Shown here piece by piece: positions 10,319-19,004 of a stretch of 34,147 nucleotides of DNA. The stretch spans positions 1-34,147 of the forward strand of contig NZ_JANKOF010000052.1 of NCBI RefSeq assembly GCF_024655565.1. The letters are read 5' to 3'. The translations under genes and the position numbers were made by a program. The first letter of the stretch is position 1; each line of letters opens with the position of its first letter. The DNA comes from Nitratireductor sp. ZSWI3. Lineage in GTDB: Bacteria; Pseudomonadota; Alphaproteobacteria; Rhizobiales; Rhizobiaceae. The notes below the pieces were generated by a model, which saw only the letters and a program-made list of their open reading frames with translations, was not told the DNA's origin and made no database searches.

Positions 10319-10588
10319 ATGTCCGCAAATGACTCTGACGATGTGAGGGATCGCTACTGGGCGAAAACCAGGAACATGACCATTTTGGTCCTGGTGCTCT
10401 GGGCGTTTTTCTCGCTGGTTGTTCCCTGGATGGTCGGCTGGCTGAACACCTACAAGTTCATCGGCTTTCCGCTGGGATACTACATGATCGCGCAAGGCTC
10501 GCTCATCGCCTTCGTCGTCATCATCTGGGTGCAGAACTGGCGCCAGGATGCGATCGACGATGAGTTCGGCTTTGGCGAAGAGGAATAG
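10319..10588 (+). CDS. DUF4212 protein, small subunit of sodium:solute symporter
   Basis: This 89-aa membrane protein has two hydrophobic segments (about 20-42 and 50-72) separated by NTYKFIGFPLGYYMIAQGS, and an acidic C-terminus. The YWAKTRN opening and FPLGYYMIAQGS are typical of DUF4212, whose genes lie just upstream of SSS-family symporters of the VC_2705 subfamily. The stop is 12 bp before the large-subunit ATG, so the pair is one operon. A strong GGGAGGAGG ribosome site precedes the ATG. By family and context it is an accessory subunit; the substrate is unknown, probably a small carboxylate. Confidence 0.9.
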   Translation: MSANDSDDVRDRYWAKTRNMTILVLVLWAFFSLVVPWMVGWLNTYKFIGFPLGYYMIAQGSLIAFVVIIWVQNWRQDAIDDEFGFGEEE

Positions 10589-10600
10589 GGGGGAACCGAC

Positions 10601-12412
10601 ATGGCTTTGATGCAGGGACGGTTCATCGACAATATCGGCAGGGTGTATGGCATATACACCGGCGGCTTCCTCGCCTTCATCATTCTGATGGCGATCCTCG
10701 AGCAGCTCGGTGTCGGTGCCGATACGATCGGCATTCTGTTCGTTGCCTTCACCATCGCGATCTACGCCATCATCGGCTGGCTCTCGCGAACGATGGAGGT
10801 CGATGCCTATTACGTGGCCGGCCGGCAGGTCCCGGCGGTCTACAACGGCATGGCGACGGCCGCCGACTGGATGTCCGGCGCATCCTTTGTGGCGCTTGCC
10901 GGCGGCATCTATTTCGGCGGTTACGGCTACATGGCCTTCATCGTCGGCTGGACCGGCGGCTATGTGCTCGTCAACTCGCTGATGGCGCCCTATCTGCGCA
11001 AGTTCGGCTGCTACACGGTTCCCGATTTCATCGGCACGCGTTATGGCGGCAACCTTGCGCGGCTCTGCGCCGTGATTGTGCTCGTCGTGGCGTCGTTCAC
11101 CTATGTGACGGCGCAGATCAACGCGACCGGAACGATCGCCGCGCGCGCGCTGCACATTCCCTTCTCCTATGGCGTCTGGCTGGGGCTCCTGGGCATTCTG
11201 CTCTGCTCGATGCTGGGCGGCATGCGCGCCGTCACATGGACACAGGTTGCCCAGTACATCGTGCTCATCATCGCCTATCTGGTGCCGGTGATCTGGATGT
11301 CCAACGCGCAAGGGTTCGGCATCATCCCGCACTTCACCTATGGCGAGGCGGCATCGTCCATGGCGCAGTTCGAGGCACAATACGGCCTCAACGCTCCGGC
11401 CGAAGCCATGGCCGGACTGTCGGTGCTGACGACCCCGCATACGGGTCCGGTGGGCGATTACGCAGAGTGGAAGTTCGTCACCCTGGCGCTGTGCATGATG
11501 GCGGGCACCGCATCGCTGCCGCACATCCTCATGCGCTACTTCACCACGCCTTCCGTCCGCTCGGCCCGCAAGTCGGTGGCATGGTCGCTGCTGTTCATCT
11601 TCCTGCTGTACTTCACGGCCCCCGCACTCGCGACGCTGACGAAGCTGCAGCTTCTCGATCCCAGCCTGCCCACGGCCATCATCGGCAAGCCTTTTGCCGA
11701 AGTGGCCGCGCTTGACTGGATCCAGAACTGGTCGTCCGTCGGCTTCCTGGCCATCGCGGACCAGAACGGCGACGGCATCCTGCAACTGAACGAGTTCTTC
11801 ATGCGGCCCGACATCGTCGTGCTCGCCACGCCGGAGATCGCCGGCCTGCCTTACGTCATCTCCGGCCTGGTCGCCGCGGGTGGCATGGCAGCCGCCATGT
11901 CGACAGCAGACGGACTCCTTCTGGCCATCGCCAACGCGCTCAGCCACGATCTCTACTACAAGATGATCGACCCCAAGGCCGACACGGCCGTCCGGCTGAT
12001 CGTTGCCCGCGTGCTTCTGCTGGCCATTGGTGCGCTCGGCGCCCTGATCGCCTCGCTGCAGCTCACCGGCATTCTCGGTGCCGTGGCCTGGGCGTTCTGC
12101 TTCGCCTGCTCGGGTCTCTTCTTCCCCCTCGCCCTCGGCGTGTGGTGGAAACGGGCCAATCGGGAAGGCGCGATCGCCGGCATGGCGGCGGGCTTCATCG
12201 CCGGCAGTGCATATCTCTACTACGTCTACACCGGCGGCACGCCGTGGTTCGGCCTCGATCACCTGCGCTTCGGCATCGTCGGCATGGCGACGAGCCTGGT
12301 CGCCATGGTCGTGGTCACGCTGCTGACGCCGGCTCCGGACGAGGAGATCCAGCGCATGGTCGACGAGACCCGCGTCCCCTCGGGACCGGCTATCCTTTCG
12401 GCCAAGCACTGA
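10601..12412 (+). CDS. sodium:solute symporter, large subunit (SSS family, VC_2705 subfamily)
   Basis: This inner-membrane symporter couples uptake of a small organic solute to sodium; relatives include acetate/pyruvate-type carriers such as ActP. The 603-aa protein has about 13 hydrophobic segments. It contains the SSS landmarks YYVAGRQVPAVYNGMATAAD (about 69-88) and LVAAGGMAAAMSTADGLLL (about 424-442). The loop before the latter holds DQNGDGILQLNE (387-398), a textbook EF-hand calcium-binding pattern; by homology to vSGLT/LeuT-fold topology this is the external EL4 region. It is preceded by its DUF4212 partner and a good ribosome site (GGGGGG, 7 nt). A strong hairpin terminator follows. Confidence 0.93.
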   Translation: MALMQGRFIDNIGRVYGIYTGGFLAFIILMAILEQLGVGADTIGILFVAFTIAIYAIIGWLSRTMEVDAYYVAGRQVPAVYNGMATAADWMSGASFVALAGGIYFGGYGYMAFIVGWTGGYVLVNSLMAPYLRKFGCYTVPDFIGTRYGGNLARLCAVIVLVVASFTYVTAQINATGTIAARALHIPFSYGVWLGLLGILLCSMLGGMRAVTWTQVAQYIVLIIAYLVPVIWMSNAQGFGIIPHFTYGEAASSMAQFEAQYGLNAPAEAMAGLSVLTTPHTGPVGDYAEWKFVTLALCMMAGTASLPHILMRYFTTPSVRSARKSVAWSLLFIFLLYFTAPALATLTKLQLLDPSLPTAIIGKPFAEVAALDWIQNWSSVGFLAIADQNGDGILQLNEFFMRPDIVVLATPEIAGLPYVISGLVAAGGMAAAMSTADGLLLAIANALSHDLYYKMIDPKADTAVRLIVARVLLLAIGALGALIASLQLTGILGAVAWAFCFACSGLFFPLALGVWWKRANREGAIAGMAAGFIAGSAYLYYVYTGGTPWFGLDHLRFGIVGMATSLVAMVVVTLLTPAPDEEIQRMVDETRVPSGPAILSAKH

Positions 12413-12430
12413 TCGGATTAATATGCTTAG

Positions 12431-12457
12431 CGGGGGCGGGTTTTCCCGCCCCCGTTT
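12431..12457 (+). terminator. intrinsic terminator of the symporter operon
   Basis: A perfect 10-bp stem (CGGGGGCGGG 12431-12440 with CCCGCCCCCG 12445-12454) with a TTTT loop starts 18 bp after the symporter stop. The tail is short (TTTC), so termination may be incomplete, with some readthrough into the next gene. Confidence 0.8.
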
Positions 12458-12478
12458 CATGTCGAAAGGGCTGCATTC

Positions 12479-12838
12479 ATGGCGGGGACGATGGCGGCTT
12501 TCCCAATCTGGGTCATCGCGCTGGACTACATTCTGGGCGTCATCATGTGGACGCTGATCGGCCGTGCGGCCATGGGCATCTTCCTTCCGGAAGATTCCAG
12601 CTTCTTCTTCATGCGCTTCTTCGTGCGCGTGACCAATCCGATCCTGAGGCTGTTCCGCCCCATCACGCCGGGCTTCCTGCTCGAGCCGCTGGTGCCGGTC
12701 TATGTCGCCTGGTTCTTCTTCATGATCCGCTTCTACCTGATGCCGTGGCTGCTCGGCTATTCGGTGATGGGGATGCTTTCATTCCCGCTGGAGAGCGAAA
12801 TCGCCGGCATGCTTTACCAGGCGTTCGGCGGCAGATAG
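12479..12838 (+). CDS. YggT-like small integral membrane protein
   Basis: The 119-aa product has a hydrophobic N-terminal segment (WVIALDYILGVIMWTLIG, about 11-28), a central loop TNPILRLFRPITPGFLLEPL and a second hydrophobic stretch (about 73-95). The NPILRLFRPITP motif and the layout resemble the YggT family, whose role is unclear (osmotic stress or cell-division links in some species). It has its own AAAGGG ribosome site and starts 66 bp after the symporter stop, beyond the hairpin. It ends 14 bp from the convergent ATP12 gene, with no terminator between. Confidence 0.75.
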   Translation: MAGTMAAFPIWVIALDYILGVIMWTLIGRAAMGIFLPEDSSFFFMRFFVRVTNPILRLFRPITPGFLLEPLVPVYVAWFFFMIRFYLMPWLLGYSVMGMLSFPLESEIAGMLYQAFGGR

Positions 12839-12852
12839 GATCTGCGCGCCGA

Positions 12853-13644
12853 TCAGGCCTCCAGCGCCGCGAGCAGGGCCGCCGCGCCCATCATGTCGCG
12901 CTCGCGCGCCGCGCGGCGTTGTGCGGCCTCCGCGTCGATGCCCCATTGGGCGGCGTTCCAGTCCTCGTCGACATGCGCCGCCTTCCAGGCGTCCTCGGCC
13001 GGGATGGCGCCCGCATCAACGGCAAGCGCCAGAAGCAGCGATCCGGTCAGCGCCGTCATCACGTGAATGGCCGCAAGGCGAAGCGGCTCGCTGCGCTGGC
13101 GCAGATAGGAGCTCACCGCGGCGATCGCCTCGCGCGGTTGCTCCACATGCATCACGCCCTCGGCGAGAACGAATTGTGCGCCGATCATCTGCTGCGCCCA
13201 GTCGAGGACCGGATCCCAGGCCTCGGCCTGCAGGGCGATCAGCCGCTCCGGCGAGGGAGCGCGATAGCAAAGCAGGTCGCTCGAAGCATAGCGCAGGACA
13301 TCCTCGAGCACGGCCTGCGCATGTTCGGCAACGCCGTCGATCGCCGTGTTGACGAGCCGCGTGACGGGCATGGTCGCCGGATCGATCTCCTCGCCCTGGG
13401 CTGCATATTCGGCTGCGATCAGCTCGGCGGCGGCCTGTCGCGGCAAGGCGACGCGCGCCGCTCCCGGCGTGCGCACGGCCCGGCCGTCGAGCAGAACAGC
13501 GAAGCCCTCTTCCTGCGCCGCCACCGAAACCTCCTTGTAGAAGCGTTTCGGCAAGGGCCGTTTCATGGTGCTCTGGGCGCGCCGCACCGGATCGAGTTCG
13601 GCGGAGGTCTTCCCGTCTTCAAGGTCGTGCAATAGATCGCGCAT
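12853..13644 (-). CDS. ATP12 family F1-ATPase assembly chaperone
   Basis: ATP12 proteins bind the alpha subunit of F1 during ATP synthase assembly; the family occurs in alphaproteobacteria and mitochondria. In the 263 aa I see the N-terminal KRFYKEVSVAAQEEGFAVLLDGRAVRTP, then EYAAQGEEIDPATMPVTRLVNTAID, the YASSDLLCYRAPSPERL segment and a C-terminal DEDWNAAQWGIDAEAAQRRAAR helix, all typical. It is the last gene of the minus-strand run starting with the Deg protease; the ATG lies 31 bp after the stop of the EamA transporter gene. Confidence 0.93.
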   Translation of the reverse strand: MRDLLHDLEDGKTSAELDPVRRAQSTMKRPLPKRFYKEVSVAAQEEGFAVLLDGRAVRTPGAARVALPRQAAAELIAAEYAAQGEEIDPATMPVTRLVNTAIDGVAEHAQAVLEDVLRYASSDLLCYRAPSPERLIALQAEAWDPVLDWAQQMIGAQFVLAEGVMHVEQPREAIAAVSSYLRQRSEPLRLAAIHVMTALTGSLLLALAVDAGAIPAEDAWKAAHVDEDWNAAQWGIDAEAAQRRAARERDMMGAAALLAALEA

Positions 13645-13675
13645 GGGCTCTATATAGGGTGCGTTGGTTGCTTCG

Positions 13676-14599
13676 TTAAGCTGGAACGATCCGCCGGCGG
13701 GGACGATTGACCACGACCAGACCCGCCGCGATGAGGGCGAGCGCCAGCAGGATTTTCGCCGTCAGCGGCTCGCCGAGGACGATGCCGCCGCACAGGACGC
13801 CGAAGACCGGCGTGAGGAAGGCGAAGCTCGACAGTCCCGAAGCGGGATAGCGGCGCATCAGCCAGAACCACAGGACATAGGTGAAGGCGACGACGAAGAC
13901 GGCGTGAAACAGGAAGGCACCGGTGGCCAGGAAGGTGACGTCGCGCAGCAGCGGACCGGTGAACGGCAGGAATGGCAGCGGCAGCACGGTCGACACGGCG
14001 AGCTGGTAGATGAGCGTCTTTTCGGCGCTCGCTTCCGTCAGCTTGGACTGCTTGATGACGATGATCGTCGCGGCCCACAGAAGCCCGGCGAAAAGGCACA
14101 GCACATCGCCCAGAAGGGCCTCCGGTCCGGGCAGGCTGAGCCCGTCGGAGAAGACGAGCGCGACACCGAGGAAAGCCATCACCAATCCGCCGAACTTGAC
14201 CGACGACATTTTCTCGCCGAGCAGGAAATGCCCGCCGATCAGCACCCAGAACGGCATGGTGTTGAGCATCAGCGCGCCACGGGCCGCCGAGGTGTAGTCG
14301 AGGCCGAAGAAGATCAGGAGAAATTCCAGGCCGAACAGCACGCCGGCAAGCAGCCCCGGCAGCAAGGTGCCGTCCTTCTCGAAAAGCGCAATCCTCCGGT
14401 AGCGGCACCACAGAAAGACCAGCAACGTGGCGACGGCCGAGCGCAGGAACATCAGGAACATCGGGCTGTAGCCCGTATTGGCAATCTTGATCGCCACCTG
14501 GTTGAGCCCCCAGGACAAGGTGAGGCCGATCATCATGAGCGCCGCGAAGGCGTCGATCGCGTCGCGGCGGCCGTCGGCACCCGGGATGGCGATGCTCAT
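13676..14599 (-). CDS. DMT superfamily transporter (EamA family)
   Basis: This 307-aa inner-membrane protein has about ten hydrophobic segments in two EamA repeats (roughly 15-142 and 165-298), the layout of drug/metabolite exporters. Markers are LTLSWGLNQVAIKIANTGYSP in the first repeat and GVLCGGIVLGEPLTAKILLALALIAAGLVVV at the end of the second. Its ATG overlaps the stop of the upstream pseudouridine synthase gene (ATGA, 14596-14599), so translation is probably coupled. The substrate cannot be told from sequence. Confidence 0.9.
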   Translation of the reverse strand: MSIAIPGADGRRDAIDAFAALMMIGLTLSWGLNQVAIKIANTGYSPMFLMFLRSAVATLLVFLWCRYRRIALFEKDGTLLPGLLAGVLFGLEFLLIFFGLDYTSAARGALMLNTMPFWVLIGGHFLLGEKMSSVKFGGLVMAFLGVALVFSDGLSLPGPEALLGDVLCLFAGLLWAATIIVIKQSKLTEASAEKTLIYQLAVSTVLPLPFLPFTGPLLRDVTFLATGAFLFHAVFVVAFTYVLWFWLMRRYPASGLSSFAFLTPVFGVLCGGIVLGEPLTAKILLALALIAAGLVVVNRPRRRIVPA

Positions 14600-15582
14600 T
14601 GCGCACCCTCTGCCGCCGCCTCGTCGAAGCCGAGCAGGTTCCAGCTCTGCCGCATATGCGGCGGCAGCGGCGCGGTGACGTCGATCTTCCCGCCGCCGGG
14701 ATTGGGAATCACGATGCGGCGCGCGTGCAGGTGCAGCCGGTTCTGCAGGCCGCCCGGGAACTCCCAGTTCTGATCCGCTTCGAAATATTTTGGATCGCCG
14801 ATGATCGGGCAGCCGATATGGGCAGCATGCACGCGCAACTGGTGCGTGCGGCCGGTATATGGCTCCATTTCCAGCCAGGAGAGCGTCATGCCCGCCTGCT
14901 CGATCAGGCGGTAGTTCGAAACGGCGTGGTCGGAATCCGGCTCGCCATGCTGGGCCACCCGCATGCGGTCGCCGTCCGGCGTCTGCTCCTTGATGAGCCA
15001 GGTGGAGATGCGGCCTTCAGGCTTCTTCGGGACGCCCTTGACCAGCGCCCAATAGGTCTTCTTAGTGTCGCGTGCCCGAAAGGACTCCGCCAGGCGCATG
15101 GCCGCCTGCCGGGTGCGGGCGACGACCAGCACGCCGGACGTGTCGCGGTCGAGCCGGTGCACGAGGCGCGGCTTCTCGCCCTTCTTGTTGCGCCAGGCCT
15201 CGAGCATGGCGTCGACATGACGGCTGACGCCCGATCCGCCCTGCACGGCGAGCCCTGCCGGCTTGTTGAAGACGAACACCTTCGGGTCCTCGTAGAGAAG
15301 CATCTGCGAAAGGGCTTCCGCGTCGCCGGTGTTGCGCAGGCTGTGCGCTGTGGTCTGGTCGCTTCCCTTGCGGTCGACATCGAGCGGCGGGACGCGGACC
15401 ATCTGGCCAGGCTGGACGCGCGTGTCGGCCTTGGCCCGGCCGCCGTCGACCCGCACCTGCCCCGAGCGCAGGAGCTTTTGCAGATGCCCGAACCCGAGGC
15501 CCGGAAAATGCGCCTTGAACCAGCGATCGAGGCGCATCCCGCCCTCGTCCTTCTCCACTTCGACCTGTTGCACGCCCGTCAT
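14596..15582 (-). CDS. rluC: RluA/RluC-family 23S rRNA pseudouridine synthase
   Basis: These enzymes isomerise uridines to pseudouridine in 23S rRNA or tRNA. The 328-aa product has an N-terminal S4 RNA-binding domain (about 14-75, RLDRWFKAHFPGLGFGHLQK), the VFNKPAGLAVQGG motif and the catalytic HRLDRDTSG with Asp145. It also has the conserved YTGRTHQLRVHAAHIGCPI segment. S4 plus catalytic domain and the length match RluC best, but RluD or another RluA-type target cannot be excluded. It follows crcB by 27 bp and overlaps the EamA gene by 4 nt. Confidence 0.9.
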   Translation of the reverse strand: MTGVQQVEVEKDEGGMRLDRWFKAHFPGLGFGHLQKLLRSGQVRVDGGRAKADTRVQPGQMVRVPPLDVDRKGSDQTTAHSLRNTGDAEALSQMLLYEDPKVFVFNKPAGLAVQGGSGVSRHVDAMLEAWRNKKGEKPRLVHRLDRDTSGVLVVARTRQAAMRLAESFRARDTKKTYWALVKGVPKKPEGRISTWLIKEQTPDGDRMRVAQHGEPDSDHAVSNYRLIEQAGMTLSWLEMEPYTGRTHQLRVHAAHIGCPIIGDPKYFEADQNWEFPGGLQNRLHLHARRIVIPNPGGGKIDVTAPLPPHMRQSWNLLGFDEAAAEGAQ

Positions 15583-15609
15583 GACAAGAATCCGTTCTCC
15601 CGGCCCCGC

Positions 15610-15987
15610 TTAAGCAAAGTGCTTGACCAGCCACAGGCCGGCGAAAAGCGCGGCGATGGCGCCGCAAACACTGACGAGCACATAGCCTGCGGCAAGCGCT
15701 CCGTCTCCACGTTCCCACAAGGCGACCACATCCAGCGAGAAGGCTGAGAACGTCGTGAAGCCGCCGAGCAGACCCGTCGCCAGGAACAGCCGCAGCTCGG
15801 GCGAGGTTCCGACGCGCCGCGCCAGCCACTCGACGAACGCGCCCATGATCAGCGAGCCGACGAGGTTGACGGTCAGCGTTCCCCAGGGAAACCCCGTTCC
15901 CATGAGGCGCATGGCGGCAAGTCCCGCAAGATGGCGCAGGCCGGCGCCGAGCGCCCCTCCGGCAGCAACGATCAGAAAATGATTCAT
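15610..15987 (-). CDS. crcB: fluoride efflux channel CrcB (Fluc)
   Basis: CrcB/Fluc forms a dual-topology dimeric channel that exports fluoride. The 125-aa product has four hydrophobic helices and the family signatures GGALGAGLRHL (about 10-20), GTLTVNLVGS and GLLGGFTTFSAFS, the latter carrying the pore Phe/Thr/Ser residues. The ATG at 15987 (MNHFLIVAAGG) has AAAAGGG 5 nt upstream; the start 27 nt further up lacks a ribosome site and gives a non-family extension. No fluoride riboswitch is expected inside this operon and none was seen in the 43-bp gap to rarA. Confidence 0.95.
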   Translation of the reverse strand: MNHFLIVAAGGALGAGLRHLAGLAAMRLMGTGFPWGTLTVNLVGSLIMGAFVEWLARRVGTSPELRLFLATGLLGGFTTFSAFSLDVVALWERGDGALAAGYVLVSVCGAIAALFAGLWLVKHFA

Positions 15988-16030
15988 GCGGCCCTTTTCG
16001 CAGAAGCTGCGCAAAAATCAACAAGCGCCC

Positions 16031-17347
16031 TCACCGGTCCTCTCCCCGTTCCCGGCGCAGCTTTGCCCAGTAATCGAGCCGCTTGCGGATCTCGCGCTCG
16101 AAGCCGCGCTCCGCCGGATCGTAGAACTGCCGGCGACCCATTTCCTCCGGAAAATAATCCTGGCCGGAAAAGGCGTCAGGCGCATCGTGATCATAGGCAT
16201 AGCCCGCCCCGTAGCCGCTCTCCTTCATCAGCTTCGTCGGGGCGTTGAGGATGTGCCGCGGCGGCAGCAGCGAGCCATGCTCCCTGGCGGCCGCCATGGC
16301 CCCTTTGAAGGCCGTGTAGACGGCGTTGGATTTCGGTGCGGTGGCGAGATAGACGCAGGCCTGCGCCAACGCCAGCTCACCCTCGGGCGAGCCCAGATAG
16401 TCGTAGGCGTCCTTCGCCGCATTGGCGACGACGAGCGCCTGCGGGTCGGCGAGCCCGATATCCTCGACCGCCATGCGCACCAGGCGTCGGCCGAGATAGA
16501 GCGGGTCCTCGCCGGCATCGAACATGCGCGCCAGATAGTAGAGCGCCGCATCGGGATCGGATCCGCGAACGGATTTGTGCAGCGCCGAGATCAGGTTGTA
16601 ATGGCCGTCCTGCCCCTTGTCGTAGATCGGCGCGCGCCGCTGCGCCACGCGCTGCAGCCCCTCGGCGTCGAACACCTCGCCGGCGCGGGCCGCGCGCCAC
16701 ACCTCCTCGGCCAGCGTCAGCACCGCACGGCCGTCGCCGTCCGCCATGCGGACGAGTACGGCGCGCGCTTCCTCGTCGAGCGGCAGTTCCTTTCCCTCCG
16801 CTTCCTCGGCGCGCTCGAGAAGCCGGGCGAGGCTTTCGGGCCCCAGCGCCTTGAAGACGAGGACGCGCGCCCGCGATAGAAGGGCGGCGTTGAGCTCGAA
16901 GGACGGGTTCTCCGTGGTGGCTCCCACCAGCACCACCGTGCCATCCTCCATCACCGGCAGGAAGGAATCCTGCTGCGACCGGTTGAAGCGATGGATCTCG
17001 TCGACGAAGAGCAGCGTCTGGCGCCCCTGCGTGCGGCGCAGCCGCGCCGCCTCGAACACCTTCTTGAGGTCCGCCACGCCGGAGAAGATCGCCGAGATCT
17101 GCTCGAAGGCGAGATCGGTCTCGCCGGCAAGCAGCCGCGCCACCGTGGTCTTGCCTGTGCCGGGCGGCCCCCAGAAGATGAGCGAGCCGAGAGAGCGGCT
17201 GGCGATCATCCGGGTCAGCACCCCGTCGGGACCCGTCAGGTGTTCCTGCCCCACCACATCGGCAAGCCGGTTCGGCCGCAGGCGGTCGGCCAGCGGCCGG
17301 TTCACCGGGACGCCGTCCTTCTCAGTGCTTGAAAACAGGTCGCTCAT
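16031..17347 (-). CDS. rarA: replication-associated recombination protein A (RarA/MgsA)
   Basis: RarA is a AAA+ ATPase of the clamp-loader clade that acts at stalled replication forks and interacts with SSB. In the 438 aa I see Walker A GPPGTGKT (60-67), Walker B LLFVDEIH (112-119), sensor 1 GATTENPSFE (142-151), and the C-terminal tetramerisation and MgsA domains (HKSVRGSDPDAALYYLARM, and YAYDHDAPDAFSGQDYFPEE near the end). The length matches E. coli RarA (447 aa). The start is 9 bp after the stop of the Deg protease gene. Confidence 0.96.
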   Translation of the reverse strand: MSDLFSSTEKDGVPVNRPLADRLRPNRLADVVGQEHLTGPDGVLTRMIASRSLGSLIFWGPPGTGKTTVARLLAGETDLAFEQISAIFSGVADLKKVFEAARLRRTQGRQTLLFVDEIHRFNRSQQDSFLPVMEDGTVVLVGATTENPSFELNAALLSRARVLVFKALGPESLARLLERAEEAEGKELPLDEEARAVLVRMADGDGRAVLTLAEEVWRAARAGEVFDAEGLQRVAQRRAPIYDKGQDGHYNLISALHKSVRGSDPDAALYYLARMFDAGEDPLYLGRRLVRMAVEDIGLADPQALVVANAAKDAYDYLGSPEGELALAQACVYLATAPKSNAVYTAFKGAMAAAREHGSLLPPRHILNAPTKLMKESGYGAGYAYDHDAPDAFSGQDYFPEEMGRRQFYDPAERGFEREIRKRLDYWAKLRRERGEDR

Positions 17348-17356
17348 GGTCTTCCG

Positions 17357-18844
17357 TCAGAAGCGCAGACTCTGCTGCAATATGCGGCCATCGCGCTCGA
17401 TGGCAAAGTGCCAGCGGCGGCTCTGCTCTCGCGCCACCCGCGCCATTCCCTTGGCGCTTTCGATCGCCCGGCCGTTCACCTCCCGAACGATGTCGCCGCG
17501 GCGCAGCCCCATGCTGGCGGCCGGCGACCGGGGATCGACGTCGAGGACCACGACGCCCTTCTTGCCGAGCGGCAATTTCAGGCGCTGCGCCGTGCGCGGC
17601 GCAAGATCGGTCACCGCCGCGCCGGCAAACGGGCTACGCCCCTCGATCACGGTCGGCTCCGCCTCGTCGCCCGCCGAGAGCCGCTCCAGCCGGATCGTCA
17701 CATCGCGGCTGTCGCCGTCGCGCAGGATGCGGATCACGCCGTCCTCGTCGAGCGGGTGCGTGACGAGCCGGTATTCGAGCGCATCAGGATGCTGTATGTC
17801 GGCGCCGTCCATGGCGGTCACGACATCGCCGGGTTTCAGGCCGGCGCGCGCCGCCGGGCTGTCCGGAGCCACTTCCCTGACCAGCGCCCCGGCCGGCCGC
17901 TTCATGCCGAGCGCTTCGGCGACCGGCGGCGTGACGGGATCGAAGGAGGCGCCGAAATACGGCCGCTCGAAGGTCTTGACGCCGCTGAGCGCCGCATCCA
18001 CCACGGCCCGCACCATATTGGCCGGGATGGCGAAGCCGATGCCGATGGAGCCGCCGCTGCGGCTGACGATCGCCGTGTTGATGCCGATCACGTCACCCTT
18101 CATGTCGATCAGCGCGCCGCCCGAATTGCCCGGATTGATCGCCGCGTCGGTCTGGATGAAGAAGCCGAAATCGGAAACGCCGATATGGCTGCGCGCCAGC
18201 GCCGAGACGATGCCGCTGGTGGTGGTCTGGCCGACGCCGAACGGATTGCCGATCGCCAGCACCAGGTCTCCCACTTCGAGCGAATCCGAATCGCCGAGAC
18301 GAGCCGCCGGGAAGGCTTCCTTGCCCTCGACCTTCAGGACCGCCAGATCGAGCTCCTCGTCCTTGAGCAGGATCTCGCTCTCGAACTCGCGCCCGTCGGC
18401 AAGCGCCACCTTCACCTCGTCGGCGCCGCTGACGACGTGGTTGTTGGTGACGATGATGCCGCTCGGATCGACCATCACGCCGGAGCCGAGCGAGGAGCGC
18501 ACGCGGGGCGGCATCTGCGGCCGGCCGAAAAACTGCTCGAAGAATGGGTCGCCCATGAAGGGCGAGAGCGCCTGCACGGTCGAAGACGCGTAAACATTCA
18601 CCACCGCCGGCGACGTCTCGCGCACGAGCGGCGCGAAGGAGAGCTGGATTTCGGCCTCGCCGAACGGGACACGCCGCTTCGCCGCGGCCTCGTCCTCGCT
18701 TGCCGGCGCCGTCTCACCGCCGCGCAGCAGATTCGAAAGCGTGTCCCTAAGGCTTGTGCCGGAACCGTCCTGCGCCGCGGCCGGCGCTACGAGCGCCGCA
18801 AGGACGAGCAGAACGGAGAACAGGCGAAACGGCTTGTCGATCAT
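17357..18844 (-). CDS. periplasmic Deg/HtrA serine protease
   Basis: This is a trypsin-like envelope quality-control protease of the DegP/DegQ group. From ATG 18844 (AGAGG 7 nt upstream) the 495-aa protein has a signal peptide (MIDKPFRLFSVLLVLAALVA, cleavage near AAAQ) and then a protease domain with a complete triad: His136 (TNNHVV), Asp166 (ELDLAVL) and Ser241 (NPGNSGGAL). Two PDZ domains follow (about 300-385 and 410-485). An upstream ATG at 18883 would add 13 residues without a ribosome site. It is the first gene of a tight minus-strand run with rarA, crcB, rluC, an EamA gene and the ATP12 gene. Confidence 0.95.
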   Translation of the reverse strand: MIDKPFRLFSVLLVLAALVAPAAAQDGSGTSLRDTLSNLLRGGETAPASEDEAAAKRRVPFGEAEIQLSFAPLVRETSPAVVNVYASSTVQALSPFMGDPFFEQFFGRPQMPPRVRSSLGSGVMVDPSGIIVTNNHVVSGADEVKVALADGREFESEILLKDEELDLAVLKVEGKEAFPAARLGDSDSLEVGDLVLAIGNPFGVGQTTTSGIVSALARSHIGVSDFGFFIQTDAAINPGNSGGALIDMKGDVIGINTAIVSRSGGSIGIGFAIPANMVRAVVDAALSGVKTFERPYFGASFDPVTPPVAEALGMKRPAGALVREVAPDSPAARAGLKPGDVVTAMDGADIQHPDALEYRLVTHPLDEDGVIRILRDGDSRDVTIRLERLSAGDEAEPTVIEGRSPFAGAAVTDLAPRTAQRLKLPLGKKGVVVLDVDPRSPAASMGLRRGDIVREVNGRAIESAKGMARVAREQSRRWHFAIERDGRILQQSLRF

Positions 18845-19004
18845 GGTGATCCTCTTCGGTGGGCACCGTCTTTTCACACGCAATTGCGCGGATTAAAAGG
18901 CTGAAGAGACCGACGCCCTTCCTGCCGGCAACGCGATCGCGGATCGCCGCTCGACGCCGGGTCGGCCCTTTGGCTTTCCGACATCTCCACAGGATCCTCA
19001 TTCC

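Noticed and set aside
10292-12460. 722-codon minus-strand open frame opposite the symporter genes
   Set aside because: It covers two real membrane-protein genes and the terminator. The product is a His/Asp/Arg/Glu-rich sequence with no recognisable family.
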